The position numbers and the translations under genes are program-made. A stretch of DNA of 55,937 nucleotides from Faecalibacterium sp. CAG:1138. Its GTDB lineage: Bacteria > Bacillota > Clostridia > Christensenellales > CAG-917. This document shows, one piece after another, positions 45,222-53,897 of this stretch; position 1 is the first letter of the stretch, and the number at the start of each line of letters is the position of its first letter. Under the pieces are notes generated by a model, which saw only the letters and a program-made list of their open reading frames with translations, was not told where the DNA came from and searched no databases. The stretch is from contig HF988644.1 in the NCBI GenBank assembly GCA_000434675.1, forward strand, positions 6,376-62,312. The letters are read 5' to 3'.

Positions 45222-46322
45222 ATGAAAAAATTTTTAGCCATTGCTTTCACCTCAATCATGATATTCTGTCTGGCCGCGTGCGGCGGTTCGGACAATCCTA
45301 ATAGTCGCCCATCCCCGGACGACGCTTACGTTCCCGATCCGAGCCTCGTTTATACGGCCGAATTTCTGGTTTCGTGCCAGCAAACCGACGACGCTTACGA
45401 CGATTTTTATTATAATTCCGATTTTCACTGCGCCATTCCGGGACTGAAACAAAAGTTCATTCCGCAGGGCGTTGCTTACGACGAATTCACCTCCTCCACC
45501 TTCCTCACCGGCTATTTCGACGGAGGCGAAAATTCCGTAATATTCGTTATGGACAAAAACGGCAATTTCGTCAAGGAAATCATCTTGTCGTTCGAGAACA
45601 AAGCCTACACCGGCCACTCCGGCGGCATAGCCGTCAGCGAAAAGCACGTTTACGTTTCAAACGGCAAAAAACTGTATCATCTTTCAAAGCAGCATATTTT
45701 GGACGGCACGGCGCATCAGGAACTGTCGTTCGACGGATTCGTAAAGGTTGACGTTAACGCAAGCTACGTCAGCTACTCGGACGGACATCTTTACGTCGGC
45801 GAATTCGAATACGCCAAAAACGACTACAACACCGATCCTTCCCACCGTGTAACGCTTGCCTCGGGAAAGACCAACACCGCCCTCACTTTGGAGCTTGAAT
45901 TAAACGAAAACACGGTTTACGGCTTTGAAAACGCCGTTTCAAGCGGCGATAAGGTCGCTTACGCAAGGGCCTTCAGCCACACCGAACGTATTCAGGGCTT
46001 CGACTTTTCAAAGGATTCGGACCTCGTCGTTCTCAGTCAGAGTTACGGCAGAAAAAACGACAGCAAGCTTTATTTCCATAAGCCGTCAAAGTCCGGTGAA
46101 GCGAAAATCACCGTCGGCGGCGCGGAAGTTCCTCTCGTCGTTCTCTCCGAAGACACGCTTGAAAAAACCGTGGTCTGCCCTCCTATGACGGAAGATATCG
46201 ACATATCCGGCGGCAAAGTTTACGTATGTTTCGAATCCGCCGCCTACAAATACTACGAGGGCGCCAACGCTTTCAACAAAGCCAAGAACCCTATAGACAG
46301 CATCTTCGTTTATACGATTTAA
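45222..46322 (+). CDS. Lipoprotein with predicted beta-propeller repeats, unknown function
   Basis: A 366-residue protein from the ATG at 45222 (AAAGGAG upstream). Signal peptide with lipobox CLAAC (Cys ~19), then an Asp/Pro-rich linker. From residue ~60, repeated four-stranded-like stretches such as IPQGVAYDEFTSSTFLTGYF, SVIFVMDKNGNFVKEIIL, GGIAVSEKHVYVSNGKKLYH and DGHLYVGEFEY suggest a beta-propeller like those in extracellular lactonase/YncE-like proteins; this is fold inference, not identity. No catalytic residues are recognised. Single gene with its own terminator. Confidence 0.8.
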   Translation: MKKFLAIAFTSIMIFCLAACGGSDNPNSRPSPDDAYVPDPSLVYTAEFLVSCQQTDDAYDDFYYNSDFHCAIPGLKQKFIPQGVAYDEFTSSTFLTGYFDGGENSVIFVMDKNGNFVKEIILSFENKAYTGHSGGIAVSEKHVYVSNGKKLYHLSKQHILDGTAHQELSFDGFVKVDVNASYVSYSDGHLYVGEFEYAKNDYNTDPSHRVTLASGKTNTALTLELELNENTVYGFENAVSSGDKVAYARAFSHTERIQGFDFSKDSDLVVLSQSYGRKNDSKLYFHKPSKSGEAKITVGGAEVPLVVLSEDTLEKTVVCPPMTEDIDISGGKVYVCFESAAYKYYEGANAFNKAKNPIDSIFVYTI

Positions 46323-46330
46323 TCAACACA

Positions 46331-46364
46331 AAACCGCCAAGTGTCTGAAACGGGCGGTTTTTTT
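46331..46364 (+). terminator. Terminator after the beta-propeller-like lipoprotein
   Basis: Stem AAACCGCC / GGCGGTTT with a 14-base loop and a run of T. Confidence 0.75.
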
Positions 46365-46398
46365 ATACAAAAAATGGAAAAGTTTTTGAAAATTTATA

Positions 46399-46428
46399 TT
46401 TACAAACTGTATTTCGGTATGTTACAAT
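46399..46428 (+). promoter_or_regulatory. Promoter of the SCP2/aminotransferase operon (TTTACA-N18-TACAAT)
   Basis: -35 TTTACA at 46399-46404 and -10 TACAAT at 46423-46428, ~33 bases before the AGGAGG of the first gene. Confidence 0.6.
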
Positions 46429-46475
46429 AGATTTAATATGACGGCAAATTGCCAAAAAATTAGGAGGAAATTATT

Positions 46476-47243
46476 TTGACAGATTCCAAAGCTTTAGCAT
46501 TCGTAAACTTTTACGCTGCCATGGGAACTCTCGAAACCTACTGCAAACTCGACAAAGAGGCCAGAGAGCTCGCAAAACAAAAAAACATCGCCATCCGTTT
46601 TAAGATTAAAGACGGTCCTGACGGCGTTCTGGCATTCAAAGACGGCGACGTTACCGCCAGACCTTACAAAAAAGGCGACAAATTCGACATCGGCCTGAGC
46701 TTCCCGAGCTGCGACGATTTCAACAAGATGGTTGCCGGCGGCAAAGCCTCCGTTTTGCCTACCAAAGGTCTCACCAAAATCAAATTCGTTTTGGACAAAC
46801 AGAGCCCGTTCAACGTTCTCACCGACAAAATGGCCAAAATCATGCGCCAGACCGAATTCAAAAACGATGAAGAACTCACGCTTTCCGTGCTTTTGACCTT
46901 CAGCGCAATGGGCGCGGCAATCGCCGAAATCGGCAATCACGATCCTAAGGGAATGGTTGCAAACAAACACTGGGCAGACGGCGAAGTGGCAATGATCATT
47001 CCGGGCGTTGCAGAACAGTATATTCTCAAGAAAAACGGCGTTCTGACCTTCCATCGCGAACCGGCCAAGAACCCGAGAGCGAAATTCGTATTCCGCAACA
47101 TCGAAGTTACCAAGGGCGTCATCGACGGCGCTTTGGACGCTATGACTTGCATCGGCACCGGCGACATCGCCATGTCAGGTATGTGCTTTATGTTGGACGA
47201 TCTCAACAAATGCCTTAACCTCGTCCCAGAATATCTTGCATAA
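46476..47243 (+). CDS. SCP2 sterol-binding-like domain protein, TTG start
   Basis: A 255-residue protein beginning at a TTG (46476), set by AGGAGG at 46462-46467; no ATG fits. Residues ~30-110 follow the SCP2 pattern: strands IAIRFKIKDGPDGVLAFKDG / DVTARPYKKGDKFDIGLSFP, then SCDDFNKMVAGGKASVLPTK. Residues ~170-240 repeat a second SCP2-like half (AKFVFRNIEVTKGVIDGALD, CIGTGDIAMSGM). SCP2 domains bind or carry fatty acyl chains, sterols or other lipophilic molecules in a hydrophobic tunnel. The next gene, 20 bases on, is a class III aminotransferase, suggesting that it presents a lipophilic substrate or product to that enzyme; this is inference. Confidence 0.78.
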   Translation: MTDSKALAFVNFYAAMGTLETYCKLDKEARELAKQKNIAIRFKIKDGPDGVLAFKDGDVTARPYKKGDKFDIGLSFPSCDDFNKMVAGGKASVLPTKGLTKIKFVLDKQSPFNVLTDKMAKIMRQTEFKNDEELTLSVLLTFSAMGAAIAEIGNHDPKGMVANKHWADGEVAMIIPGVAEQYILKKNGVLTFHREPAKNPRAKFVFRNIEVTKGVIDGALDAMTCIGTGDIAMSGMCFMLDDLNKCLNLVPEYLA

Positions 47244-47263
47244 CGATAACGGAGGAATCAATT

Positions 47264-48526
47264 ATGGAAAAACACCCTATCTATACACACGAAAAATCTC
47301 AACAAGAATTTGCACGCGCGGTTAAATATATCCCTGCAGGCGTTTACGGCCACCTCGGTCCTTCCGAAGGCTGCATGATTCCGGTCACCGAATGGCCGCT
47401 TTTCGGCGAAAGAGCCAAAGGCAGCGAATTTTGGGATGTCGACGGCAACCGCTACATCGACTATATGTGCGCATACGGCCCTAACGTTTTGGGTTACAAC
47501 GATCCTGACGTCGACGCCGCCGCTCGCGCTCAATACGAAAAATGCAACTGCACCACTTCCCCGTCGCCGGCAATGGTCGACTTCGCGGAAACTCTGTGCA
47601 GAGTCGCCGACCGTGACTGGGCTTTCTTCGCCAAAAACGGCAACGACGTAACTCAGTTTGCAATGATGATCAGCCGCGCATACACCGGCCGCAAAAAACT
47701 TATCCTCGTCAAAGGTTACTATCACGGCGTTTCTCCGTGGACTCAGAACGAAGCTTGCCCGGGCACTTTGCACGAAGACGTCTGCAACAACCTCATGGTT
47801 ACTTTCAACGATATCGAAGGTCTTAAAAAGGTCGTCAGAGAAAACAAAGGCGAAATCGCGGCTTTCATCGCAACTCCGTACATGCACGGCAACTTCACCG
47901 ACAACATTCTGCCTGAACCGGGTTACTGGCAAGCAGTCAGAAAGATTTGCGACGAAGAAGGCATCGTTCTCGTCATCGACGACGTAAGATGCGGCTTCCG
48001 TCTCGACCTCAGGGGCAGCGACCGTTACTACGGCTTCGATGCAGACCTCATCTGCTTCTGCAAAGCTCTCGCCAACGGATACAACGTAAGCGCACTTTGC
48101 GGCAAACAAAAATTCCGCGGCGCGGCTTCCTCCATCAGCTACACCGGCAGCTACTGGATGAGCGCGGCTCCGTTTGCGGCAGGCAAAGCTTGCTTGGAAA
48201 AAATGGAAAAACTCGGCGGCCCGAAAGTTTTGAAAGAAAAAGGCGAAAAACTTATGGCCGGCTTCAAAAAAGCAGCCGACAAATGGGGCTTCGACCTCGT
48301 CGTTTCCGGCGAACCGAGCCTGTTCTATCTGAGAGTGGCGGATCCTGATCAAAACTTCTTCCTGCATCAGGAATGGATTTGCGAATGCGTCAAACGCGGC
48401 TTATTCCTCGCGTCCCACCACAACCACTTCATCAACTACAGCCTTACCGACGAACTTATCGAAGAAAGCATTCAGATTGCCGACGAAGCGTTTGAAGCTG
48501 TCAGAAAGAATCATCCTATCGGCTAA
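47264..48526 (+). CDS. Class III (GSA aminomutase-like) PLP aminotransferase, second copy
   Basis: A 420-residue fold-type I PLP enzyme of normal length. Features: YIPAGVYGHLGPSEG, phosphate loop KNGNDVTQFAMMISRA, GYYHGVSPWTQ, cofactor Asp in LVIDDVRCGFRLDL and Schiff-base Lys in LICFCKALANGYNVSALCGK. It resembles glutamate-1-semialdehyde aminomutases by family, but several core positions differ (GNDVT instead of GTEA), so a different substrate is likely. Co-transcribed with the SCP2-like gene. It is a distant paralogue of the 538-residue enzyme at 4668-6284 and lacks that protein's insertion. Confidence 0.88.
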   Translation: MEKHPIYTHEKSQQEFARAVKYIPAGVYGHLGPSEGCMIPVTEWPLFGERAKGSEFWDVDGNRYIDYMCAYGPNVLGYNDPDVDAAARAQYEKCNCTTSPSPAMVDFAETLCRVADRDWAFFAKNGNDVTQFAMMISRAYTGRKKLILVKGYYHGVSPWTQNEACPGTLHEDVCNNLMVTFNDIEGLKKVVRENKGEIAAFIATPYMHGNFTDNILPEPGYWQAVRKICDEEGIVLVIDDVRCGFRLDLRGSDRYYGFDADLICFCKALANGYNVSALCGKQKFRGAASSISYTGSYWMSAAPFAAGKACLEKMEKLGGPKVLKEKGEKLMAGFKKAADKWGFDLVVSGEPSLFYLRVADPDQNFFLHQEWICECVKRGLFLASHHNHFINYSLTDELIEESIQIADEAFEAVRKNHPIG

Positions 48527-48535
48527 ACGAAAAAC

Positions 48536-48570
48536 AAAAAGGCTTCCCGAACGGGAAGCCTTATTTTTTT
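48536..48570. terminator. Bidirectional terminator after the aminotransferase
   Basis: Perfect 11-bp stem AAGGCTTCCCG / CGGGAAGCCTT with a 2-base centre, flanked by A-rich and T-rich runs. Confidence 0.88.
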
Positions 48571-48591
48571 GCTTATTTCAAAATATGCGTT

Positions 48592-49164
48592 TTATTTGTC
48601 GTTTTCGTCCGCGTTATCGCCGCTATCTGCGCTGTTCGCCCTTTTTGTGTACTCTTTTTCGGCGTGCGTCAGATGGAATATCGCAGTTATAAAATAGACG
48701 ACGCCCCACGCTATAAGAAGAATTCCCGACACCAGAAGCAGCACGTCCAGAAGCTTCGCCGCATAGCCTGCCACAAGCAACGCGCCCAACACGAGAAGCA
48801 CTATCGTCCCCACAAATTCCACGGGCGACGTTTTAACTTTTCTTCTGTGCTTGACGAAATCAACCAATCCTACGCTTCCCGCCATAAGCATACCTATGCC
48901 CACCACGAGAGACGCCACCTCGAAAAGCGTCCATACTCCCACGATAACCAGAGCTCCGACCACCATTTCGATGATGCCTTCCCAAAGCTTAACCTTTCGT
49001 ATCACGTCGCCGACGCCGATAAGAAACATCAACGCGCCCAAAACGGTGAGCAAAATTTGAAATACGCCGGTTTTGAAGACGGCAAAAAGTATGCCGACTC
49101 CGATAACAACCAACGATTTTATGATGTTGTTGGTGAAAATCTGAGCAGATTTTGTCTGTTGCAT
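48592..49164 (-). CDS. DUF308/HdeD-like membrane protein
   Basis: A 190-residue protein with six hydrophobic segments in three pairs (NIIKSLVVIGVGILFAVF, ILLTVLGALMFLIGVGDVI, EGIIEMVVGALVIVGVWTLF and so on), typical of the DUF308/HdeD fold. E. coli HdeD helps acid resistance, but most relatives are uncharacterised. Start at 49164 is set by GGAGG seven bases before the ATG. The tail is short and acidic (ADSGDNADENDK). Single gene. Confidence 0.8.
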   Translation of the reverse strand: MQQTKSAQIFTNNIIKSLVVIGVGILFAVFKTGVFQILLTVLGALMFLIGVGDVIRKVKLWEGIIEMVVGALVIVGVWTLFEVASLVVGIGMLMAGSVGLVDFVKHRRKVKTSPVEFVGTIVLLVLGALLVAGYAAKLLDVLLLVSGILLIAWGVVYFITAIFHLTHAEKEYTKRANSADSGDNADENDK

Positions 49165-49222
49165 CTTTCGTTCCTCCGCCATATTTTTTATTTTACTTGC
49201 TTTTATACGGCCAAATCAAGCG

Positions 49223-50716
49223 TCAGCCGTTGTTTTTAACCAAAACGTCGTGCGCGCCGCCCTCGACTATGCTGGTGCTGCTGACGAGCGTAAGCTTGGC
49301 TTTCTGTTGAAGTTCTTTTATAGTGATTGCGCCGCAGTTGCACATTGCGCTTTTGATTTTAGACGCGGTAACCGGCACGTTGTCGTGCAGACGACCTGCG
49401 TACGGAACGTAGCTGTCCACCCCCTCGACGAAAGCGTGGCCGCCTTTGCCGCCGAGGTCGTAGCGTTGCCAGTTTCTGGCCCTTGCGCTGCCCTCGCCCC
49501 AGTATTCCTTCATATAGTTTCCGTTTATCAGCACTTTTTCGGTAGGGCTTTCGTCAAAACGGCTGAAATATCTGCCAAGCATGCAGAAGTCTGCGCCCAT
49601 CGCAAGCGCCAGAGTGATGTGATAATCCAGAACTATGCCGCCGTCGGAGCAAATCGGAACGTAAATTCCCGTCTTTTCAAAGTAAGCGTCCCTTGCTTTT
49701 GCCACGTCTATAACCGCAGAAGCCTGCCCTCTGCCTATGCCTTTTGTTTCGCGAGTTATGCAGATGCTTCCTCCGCCGATGCCGACTTTGACGAAGTCCG
49801 CGCCCGCTTTTGCAAGGAAGTCGAAGCCTTCCGCGTCAACCACGTTTCCTGCGCCGATTTTGACGGTTTCGCCGTATTTGTCTCTGACGAAATCGATGAC
49901 GCGCTTTTGCCACTCGGTAAAGCCTTCGCTGCTGTCTATGCACAAAACGTCGGCTCCCGCGTCCACGAGCGCAGGGATACGTTTTTCATAGTCGCGAGTG
50001 TTGACGCCTGCGCCCACGATGAAGCGCTTTTTGTCGTCCAGAAGCTCGTTAGGGTTCTCTTTATGTTGGTCGTAGTCCTTTCTGAACACGAAATAGCAAA
50101 GCTTTCCGTCCTTGTCAACGATCGGCAGAGCGTTCAGCTTGTGATCCCAGATTATGTCGTTCGCTTCGGTAAGCGACACCGTGTCCGGCGCGGTGATAAG
50201 CTTTTCGAGCGGAGTCATAAACTCCGAAACCTTTTCTTCACCCGTCATGCGGCTCAAGCGGTAATCGCGGCTGGTAACTATGCCCAGAAGCTTGCCGTGC
50301 GGAGTTCCGTCGTCGGTGACGGCAATGGTGCTGTGGCCGAGGCGCTCCTTGAGCGCAACCACGTCCGTAACGGTCTGGTCGGCGCGGATATTTGAATCGC
50401 TGGTAACGAAGCCCGCCTTGTAGCTTTTGACTTTTCTGACCATTTCCGCTTCCGCCTCAATCGTCTGATTGCCGTAAATGAAGCTGATGCCGCCCTCTTT
50501 CGCAAGCGCCACCGCCATTTTGTCGTCGGAAACCGATTGCATTATGGCCGAAACCATCGGAACGTTCAATTTGATTTTAGGTTCTTCGCCCTTTTTGAAT
50601 TTGACGAGCGGAGTTTCAAGAGAAACCTTTTCCGGTGTGCAATTTGCGTCGCTGTATCCCGGAACCAGCAAATATTCGCTGAAAGTTCTGGACGGTTCTT
50701 CAAAAAAAGTTGCCAT
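49223..50716 (-). CDS. guaB: Inosine-5'-monophosphate dehydrogenase with CBS pair
   Basis: A 497-residue protein. The TIM barrel is interrupted by two CBS domains (~residues 100-220; STIAVTDDGTPHGKLLGIVT, LNALPIVDKDGKLCYFVFRK). The catalytic Cys is in VGIGGGSICITRETKGIG (~residue 315); the NAD-binding DGGIVLDYHITLALAMGA and flap ARNWQRYDLG follow. It oxidises IMP to XMP, the first step of GMP synthesis. The GIGGGSICITRE variant differs from the commoner GIGPGSICTTR and occurs in a clostridial subgroup. Its promoter is at 50749-50777. Confidence 0.95.
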   Translation of the reverse strand: MATFFEEPSRTFSEYLLVPGYSDANCTPEKVSLETPLVKFKKGEEPKIKLNVPMVSAIMQSVSDDKMAVALAKEGGISFIYGNQTIEAEAEMVRKVKSYKAGFVTSDSNIRADQTVTDVVALKERLGHSTIAVTDDGTPHGKLLGIVTSRDYRLSRMTGEEKVSEFMTPLEKLITAPDTVSLTEANDIIWDHKLNALPIVDKDGKLCYFVFRKDYDQHKENPNELLDDKKRFIVGAGVNTRDYEKRIPALVDAGADVLCIDSSEGFTEWQKRVIDFVRDKYGETVKIGAGNVVDAEGFDFLAKAGADFVKVGIGGGSICITRETKGIGRGQASAVIDVAKARDAYFEKTGIYVPICSDGGIVLDYHITLALAMGADFCMLGRYFSRFDESPTEKVLINGNYMKEYWGEGSARARNWQRYDLGGKGGHAFVEGVDSYVPYAGRLHDNVPVTASKIKSAMCNCGAITIKELQQKAKLTLVSSTSIVEGGAHDVLVKNNG

Positions 50717-50748
50717 AACGTGCTCTCCTTAAAATTGAAATTTTTTCT

Positions 50749-50777
50749 ATTTTATCTTTTATCTTCCTTGTTGTAAA
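50749..50777 (-). promoter_or_regulatory. guaB promoter (TTTACA-N17-TAAAAT)
   Basis: Minus strand: -35 at 50772-50777, -10 at 50749-50754, ~33 bases before the start. No PurR box or guanine riboswitch is recognised. Confidence 0.6.
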
Positions 50778-50810
50778 GCAAATCGCAGGGGTTTTCGACA
50801 TTTTTCTTTG

Positions 50811-50839
50811 AAAAATGCGACAGAACAAAAGTCTGTCGC
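50811..50839 (-). terminator. Terminator of the malQ-SDR operon
   Basis: Minus-strand stem GCGACAGA / TCTGTCGC, 7-base loop, then ATTTTTC. Confidence 0.8.
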
Positions 50840-50848
50840 AAAATCCGG

Positions 50849-51661
50849 CTATTCAAAGATCCTTCTCACGATGTTGCTGACGCCCTCCATCGTGAAAAAT
50901 CTGGACACGACGTACAAAGCCTTGTACTTAAACCCGATGAAATAGGTGTACTTGCCGAAATGTTTTTTGGACAAAACTTTGCATATGCCTTTTGCCGCCT
51001 TATCAATCGGCATGCGCCTGTCCTTCGGATTGACCGGTCGCGCCGTGCGTTTTTCGCCGTATTCCTCGCCTCGGCTGAGCCTGTCGCCGTAACGAGCGGA
51101 CGAAGTGAAATTGCAATGGTGATGCTTCCCAAAGTCCGTAACCGCGTCGCCCATGGTTATGGCGCAAACCTCCACGTCGCTACCGTAAAGCTCTTGCCTC
51201 ATTCCGACCGTAAAAGCGGAAACGGCTGCCTTGGTCGTGGTGTACATTGTTCTGAACGGCTGCACGCCCAAACTTGCTATCGAACTCATATTGACTATTT
51301 TAAACGGCTGTTTTTCGTGCATTAAAGCCGCTTTCGTGCAATATACGACGCTCATCAAATTGACCTTGACAATTTCGTCCAAATACTTTTGATCCAAAAA
51401 TTCCACCGCGCCGGTAAGCCCTTCGCCAACGTTATTGAGAAGCAGATCGATATGCCCGTGCGCCGCGTAAATACGGTCGAAAAGCTCGAGCACCGCTTCG
51501 CCGTCCGAAACGTCGCAGGCAAAATTAAGCACCCCGTCGTCTTCGATGTGCCTTGCCACGCGTATGACCGTGTTGCTTTTTTGAAGTCTGTCGGCAACGG
51601 CTTTGCCTATGCCTTTGGTTGCTCCGGTTATAACCACAGTCTTATTTTCAAGTTCTCTCAT
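50849..51661 (-). CDS. Short-chain dehydrogenase/reductase
   Basis: A 270-residue classical SDR. NAD(P) site VVITGATKGIGKAVADRL, LLNNVGEG (the NNAG-type motif), catalytic Ser in VNMSSIASLG and Tyr-Lys in MYTTTKAAVS. The C-terminal part resembles acyl/ketosphinganine-type SDRs. The substrate is unknown. ATG at 51661 (AAGGAG upstream) overlaps the 3' end of malQ by 14 bases, so translation is coupled to malQ; a link between this SDR and glycan metabolism is possible but unproven. Confidence 0.9.
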   Translation of the reverse strand: MRELENKTVVITGATKGIGKAVADRLQKSNTVIRVARHIEDDGVLNFACDVSDGEAVLELFDRIYAAHGHIDLLLNNVGEGLTGAVEFLDQKYLDEIVKVNLMSVVYCTKAALMHEKQPFKIVNMSSIASLGVQPFRTMYTTTKAAVSAFTVGMRQELYGSDVEVCAITMGDAVTDFGKHHHCNFTSSARYGDRLSRGEEYGEKRTARPVNPKDRRMPIDKAAKGICKVLSKKHFGKYTYFIGFKYKALYVVSRFFTMEGVSNIVRRIFE

Positions 51662-53192
51662 TTTCTCCTTGATCTTCCGCCGAAAGCTCAACCGTTTTTT
51701 TCAGCTTTCTCATTTCGGCGAAGCGTTTGATTTTTTCTGATAATTTTTCGTCGAAGTCCGAGCTTTTTGCCCGCCACTTCCACCAGCCCGATTCGGACGG
51801 GTGATTCATTCGCCCCTCCGATCCGAGGTTCAGATAATCCTGCAAAGGAACCACTGCGAGGTTTGCCCTGGATTTCATTGCCAGTTCTATCATAGCCTCA
51901 GCAGGCGTTTTGTAAACGGCGTTTTTGCCCAAAATCATTTTCATAAGCGGCAAATCGTCGTCAAAATAACCGGTAAGCTTTGAAAAAAGCTGCTTTTCTT
52001 TATCGGTTGCGGTTTTGAACCAACCGTTGGTGGTGTCGTTGTCGTGCGTGCCGGTGTAAACGACGGAATTGTCCGTTTTGAAGTTTTCTGGCAGGTACTC
52101 GCCCTTCGTGCCTCCCGCAAAAGCAAATTGCAGCACCTTCATCCCCGGGAAACCGCTTTTTTTGAGAAGCGCGCGAACGTCGTCGGTTATGATGCCGAGG
52201 TCTTCGGCGATTATTCTGCCGTCCGTTTCGACGTTTTCAAACGGCGCAAGCATCGGTCCCTCGCGCCATTTGCCGCATTTGGCCGTGTCCGAGTCTGCCG
52301 GTATGCAAAAATACGATTCAAACGCCCTGAAGTGGTCTATTCTCACAACGTCGAACATCTTTAGGTTCTGTTCCAAACGCTTTTTCCACCACTTAAAGTT
52401 CGTGCGCTTATGATACGCCCAGTCGTAGAGCGGATTGCCCCACAGCTGGCCGTCCGCGCTGAAAGCGTCGGGCGGAACTCCCGCAACTTCCGTAGGTTTG
52501 CCGTCGGCGTCAAACAGAAAAAGTTCCGGCGTTTCCCACACCTCGGCGCTGTCCATGGCAACGTATATAGGCATATCGCCTACAATTTTTACGCCTTTTT
52601 TTTCGGCGTACGCTTTCAAATCGTAGTACTGCTTGAAAAATTCGTATTGCAAAAACCGCCAGAAATCCGCTTGCTTTTCAAATTTTTCAGCGTCACGCTC
52701 CGACAAGTTTTTTCTAGGCGACAATTCTTTCGGCCAAAACTCTCTGGCCATAAAGTTTTGCGATTTTTTGATCGCCATAAAAAGCGCGTAGCCGTCAAGC
52801 CAGTCCGCTTCCTCCACAAACTTTTCGTAGTCGGAGTCCGCTTCAAATCTAGCGAATGCTTTTTCCAAAATTTCGTATCTCGTATTCCAAAGCCATTCGT
52901 AGTCGGCTTCGCCGGTTTTGTGCTCTTCTATTTCGTCATTTTTCAAAAGACCGTCTTCAACCAGCGTTTCCAGGTCGATAAAGTATGGATTCCCCGCAAA
53001 CGCCGACGGCGACTGGTACGGCGAATCGCCAAACGACGTCTGCCCCACGGGCAGAATCTGCCATGCGTCAACGCCCGATGCCGCCAAAAAATCGACGAAC
53101 GCCCGTGCCTCTTTGCCCATACTCCCTATGCCGTACTTCCCCGGAAGCGACGATATATGCAATAGTATTCCGTTTTCTTTTCTTGCTTTCAT
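51648..53192 (-). CDS. malQ: 4-alpha-glucanotransferase (amylomaltase)
   Basis: A 514-residue GH77 enzyme. Visible: PVGQTSFGDSPYQSPSAFAG near the start, nucleophile region FDVVRIDHFRAFESYF, acid/base IIAEDLGIITDDV and YTGTHDNDTTNGWF, as in MalQ (Asp/Glu/Asp). It moves glucan segments between maltooligosaccharides in glycogen or maltodextrin metabolism. It is first in a two-gene unit with the SDR. No glycogen genes are near. A -10 TATAAT at 53210-53215 with a weak -35 TTTTCA (53233-53238) lies upstream on the minus strand. Confidence 0.95.
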   Translation of the reverse strand: MKARKENGILLHISSLPGKYGIGSMGKEARAFVDFLAASGVDAWQILPVGQTSFGDSPYQSPSAFAGNPYFIDLETLVEDGLLKNDEIEEHKTGEADYEWLWNTRYEILEKAFARFEADSDYEKFVEEADWLDGYALFMAIKKSQNFMAREFWPKELSPRKNLSERDAEKFEKQADFWRFLQYEFFKQYYDLKAYAEKKGVKIVGDMPIYVAMDSAEVWETPELFLFDADGKPTEVAGVPPDAFSADGQLWGNPLYDWAYHKRTNFKWWKKRLEQNLKMFDVVRIDHFRAFESYFCIPADSDTAKCGKWREGPMLAPFENVETDGRIIAEDLGIITDDVRALLKKSGFPGMKVLQFAFAGGTKGEYLPENFKTDNSVVYTGTHDNDTTNGWFKTATDKEKQLFSKLTGYFDDDLPLMKMILGKNAVYKTPAEAMIELAMKSRANLAVVPLQDYLNLGSEGRMNHPSESGWWKWRAKSSDFDEKLSEKIKRFAEMRKLKKTVELSAEDQGENERT

Positions 53193-53209
53193 AACTTCAA
53201 CCTTTTTCC

Positions 53210-53238
53210 ATTATAGCACACTATCCATTTTTTGAAAA
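53210..53238 (-). promoter_or_regulatory. Candidate malQ promoter (TTTTCA-N17-TATAAT)
   Basis: Minus strand: perfect -10 at 53210-53215 with a weak -35 (four of six) at the right distance, 18 bases before malQ. Confidence 0.5.
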
Positions 53239-53281
53239 GCGTTTGTGGCATGGACTTTTTGAGCGGTATTTTTCAAAATAA

Positions 53282-53310
53282 TTGACAAGCGCCAAATTAC
53301 AAACTATAAT
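53282..53310 (+). promoter_or_regulatory. Promoter of the prepilin-like gene (TTGACA-N17-TATAAT)
   Basis: Both hexamers perfect; the ATG at 53327 follows 16 bases after the -10, so the leader is only ~10 bases and includes GAGGAAA. Confidence 0.85.
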
Positions 53311-53326
53311 ATAGATGAGGAAATAT

Positions 53327-53824
53327 ATGAACAAACTTTTCAAAAACAAAAAAGGTTTCACGTTGGTGGAGCTCATCGTGGTCATCGCAATCATGGCCAT
53401 TCTCGCAGGTATGACCGTGCCGAGCGTTTTGAACTACATCAAAAGCTACAAAAAAGTAAGCGCCAAAACCGACACCGAAAGCATATTCCGCATTGCCGTG
53501 GCCGCCATTCCTCAATACTTGGTTGCCGACAGAGGCGCTGGCGACACAGACACTTCGGTTATGGTGCGAAAAATTAAAGAACGCGCTTCCTCCTCCGAGT
53601 ACGAAATCGTGGCGTATGACGACAGCCAATATCCGGAAAATTCCGCAAGCACAAAATCCGTTATTTTGGTGCAAGTTTCGGGAGATACCGTTTACGTTGC
53701 TTTCTTCGGCAAAGGCTGGACGCGCAACACAAAAGAAATTTCCGGCAACAATTTGGAAATTAAAGACGAGGATGGCGAAACAACAATATTCCGCTATTCT
53801 CAAAGCATCTCCTCTTTCAGATAA
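53327..53824 (+). CDS. Prepilin-type N-terminal methylation domain protein
   Basis: A 165-residue protein. The type IV prepilin signature is plain: a short positively charged leader, Gly-Phe cleavage site KKGFTLVELIVVIAIMAILA with Glu at position +5, then a long hydrophobic helix. The rest (~130 residues) is a small strand-rich domain with GKGWTRNTKEISG, not a known pilin type. Such proteins are pseudopilins or pilins of type IV/competence (Com) systems, cut by a prepilin peptidase. None of the other genes of such a system (ATPase, PilC, peptidase) is in the window. A strong promoter and terminator make it a lone transcript. Confidence 0.9.
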   Translation: MNKLFKNKKGFTLVELIVVIAIMAILAGMTVPSVLNYIKSYKKVSAKTDTESIFRIAVAAIPQYLVADRGAGDTDTSVMVRKIKERASSSEYEIVAYDDSQYPENSASTKSVILVQVSGDTVYVAFFGKGWTRNTKEISGNNLEIKDEDGETTIFRYSQSISSFR

Positions 53825-53841
53825 CAATTCCTTTTAAATTT

Positions 53842-53880
53842 AAAACCGCCGCATAAAAACCGGCGGGGTTTTTTTTTTTT
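53842..53880 (+). terminator. Terminator after the prepilin-like gene
   Basis: Stem ACCGCCG / CGGCGG(G) with an AT-rich loop, followed by fourteen or more T. The run is long enough to suspect sequencing slippage. Confidence 0.8.
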
Positions 53881-53897
53881 TGTTTTTTAAAAAACCT

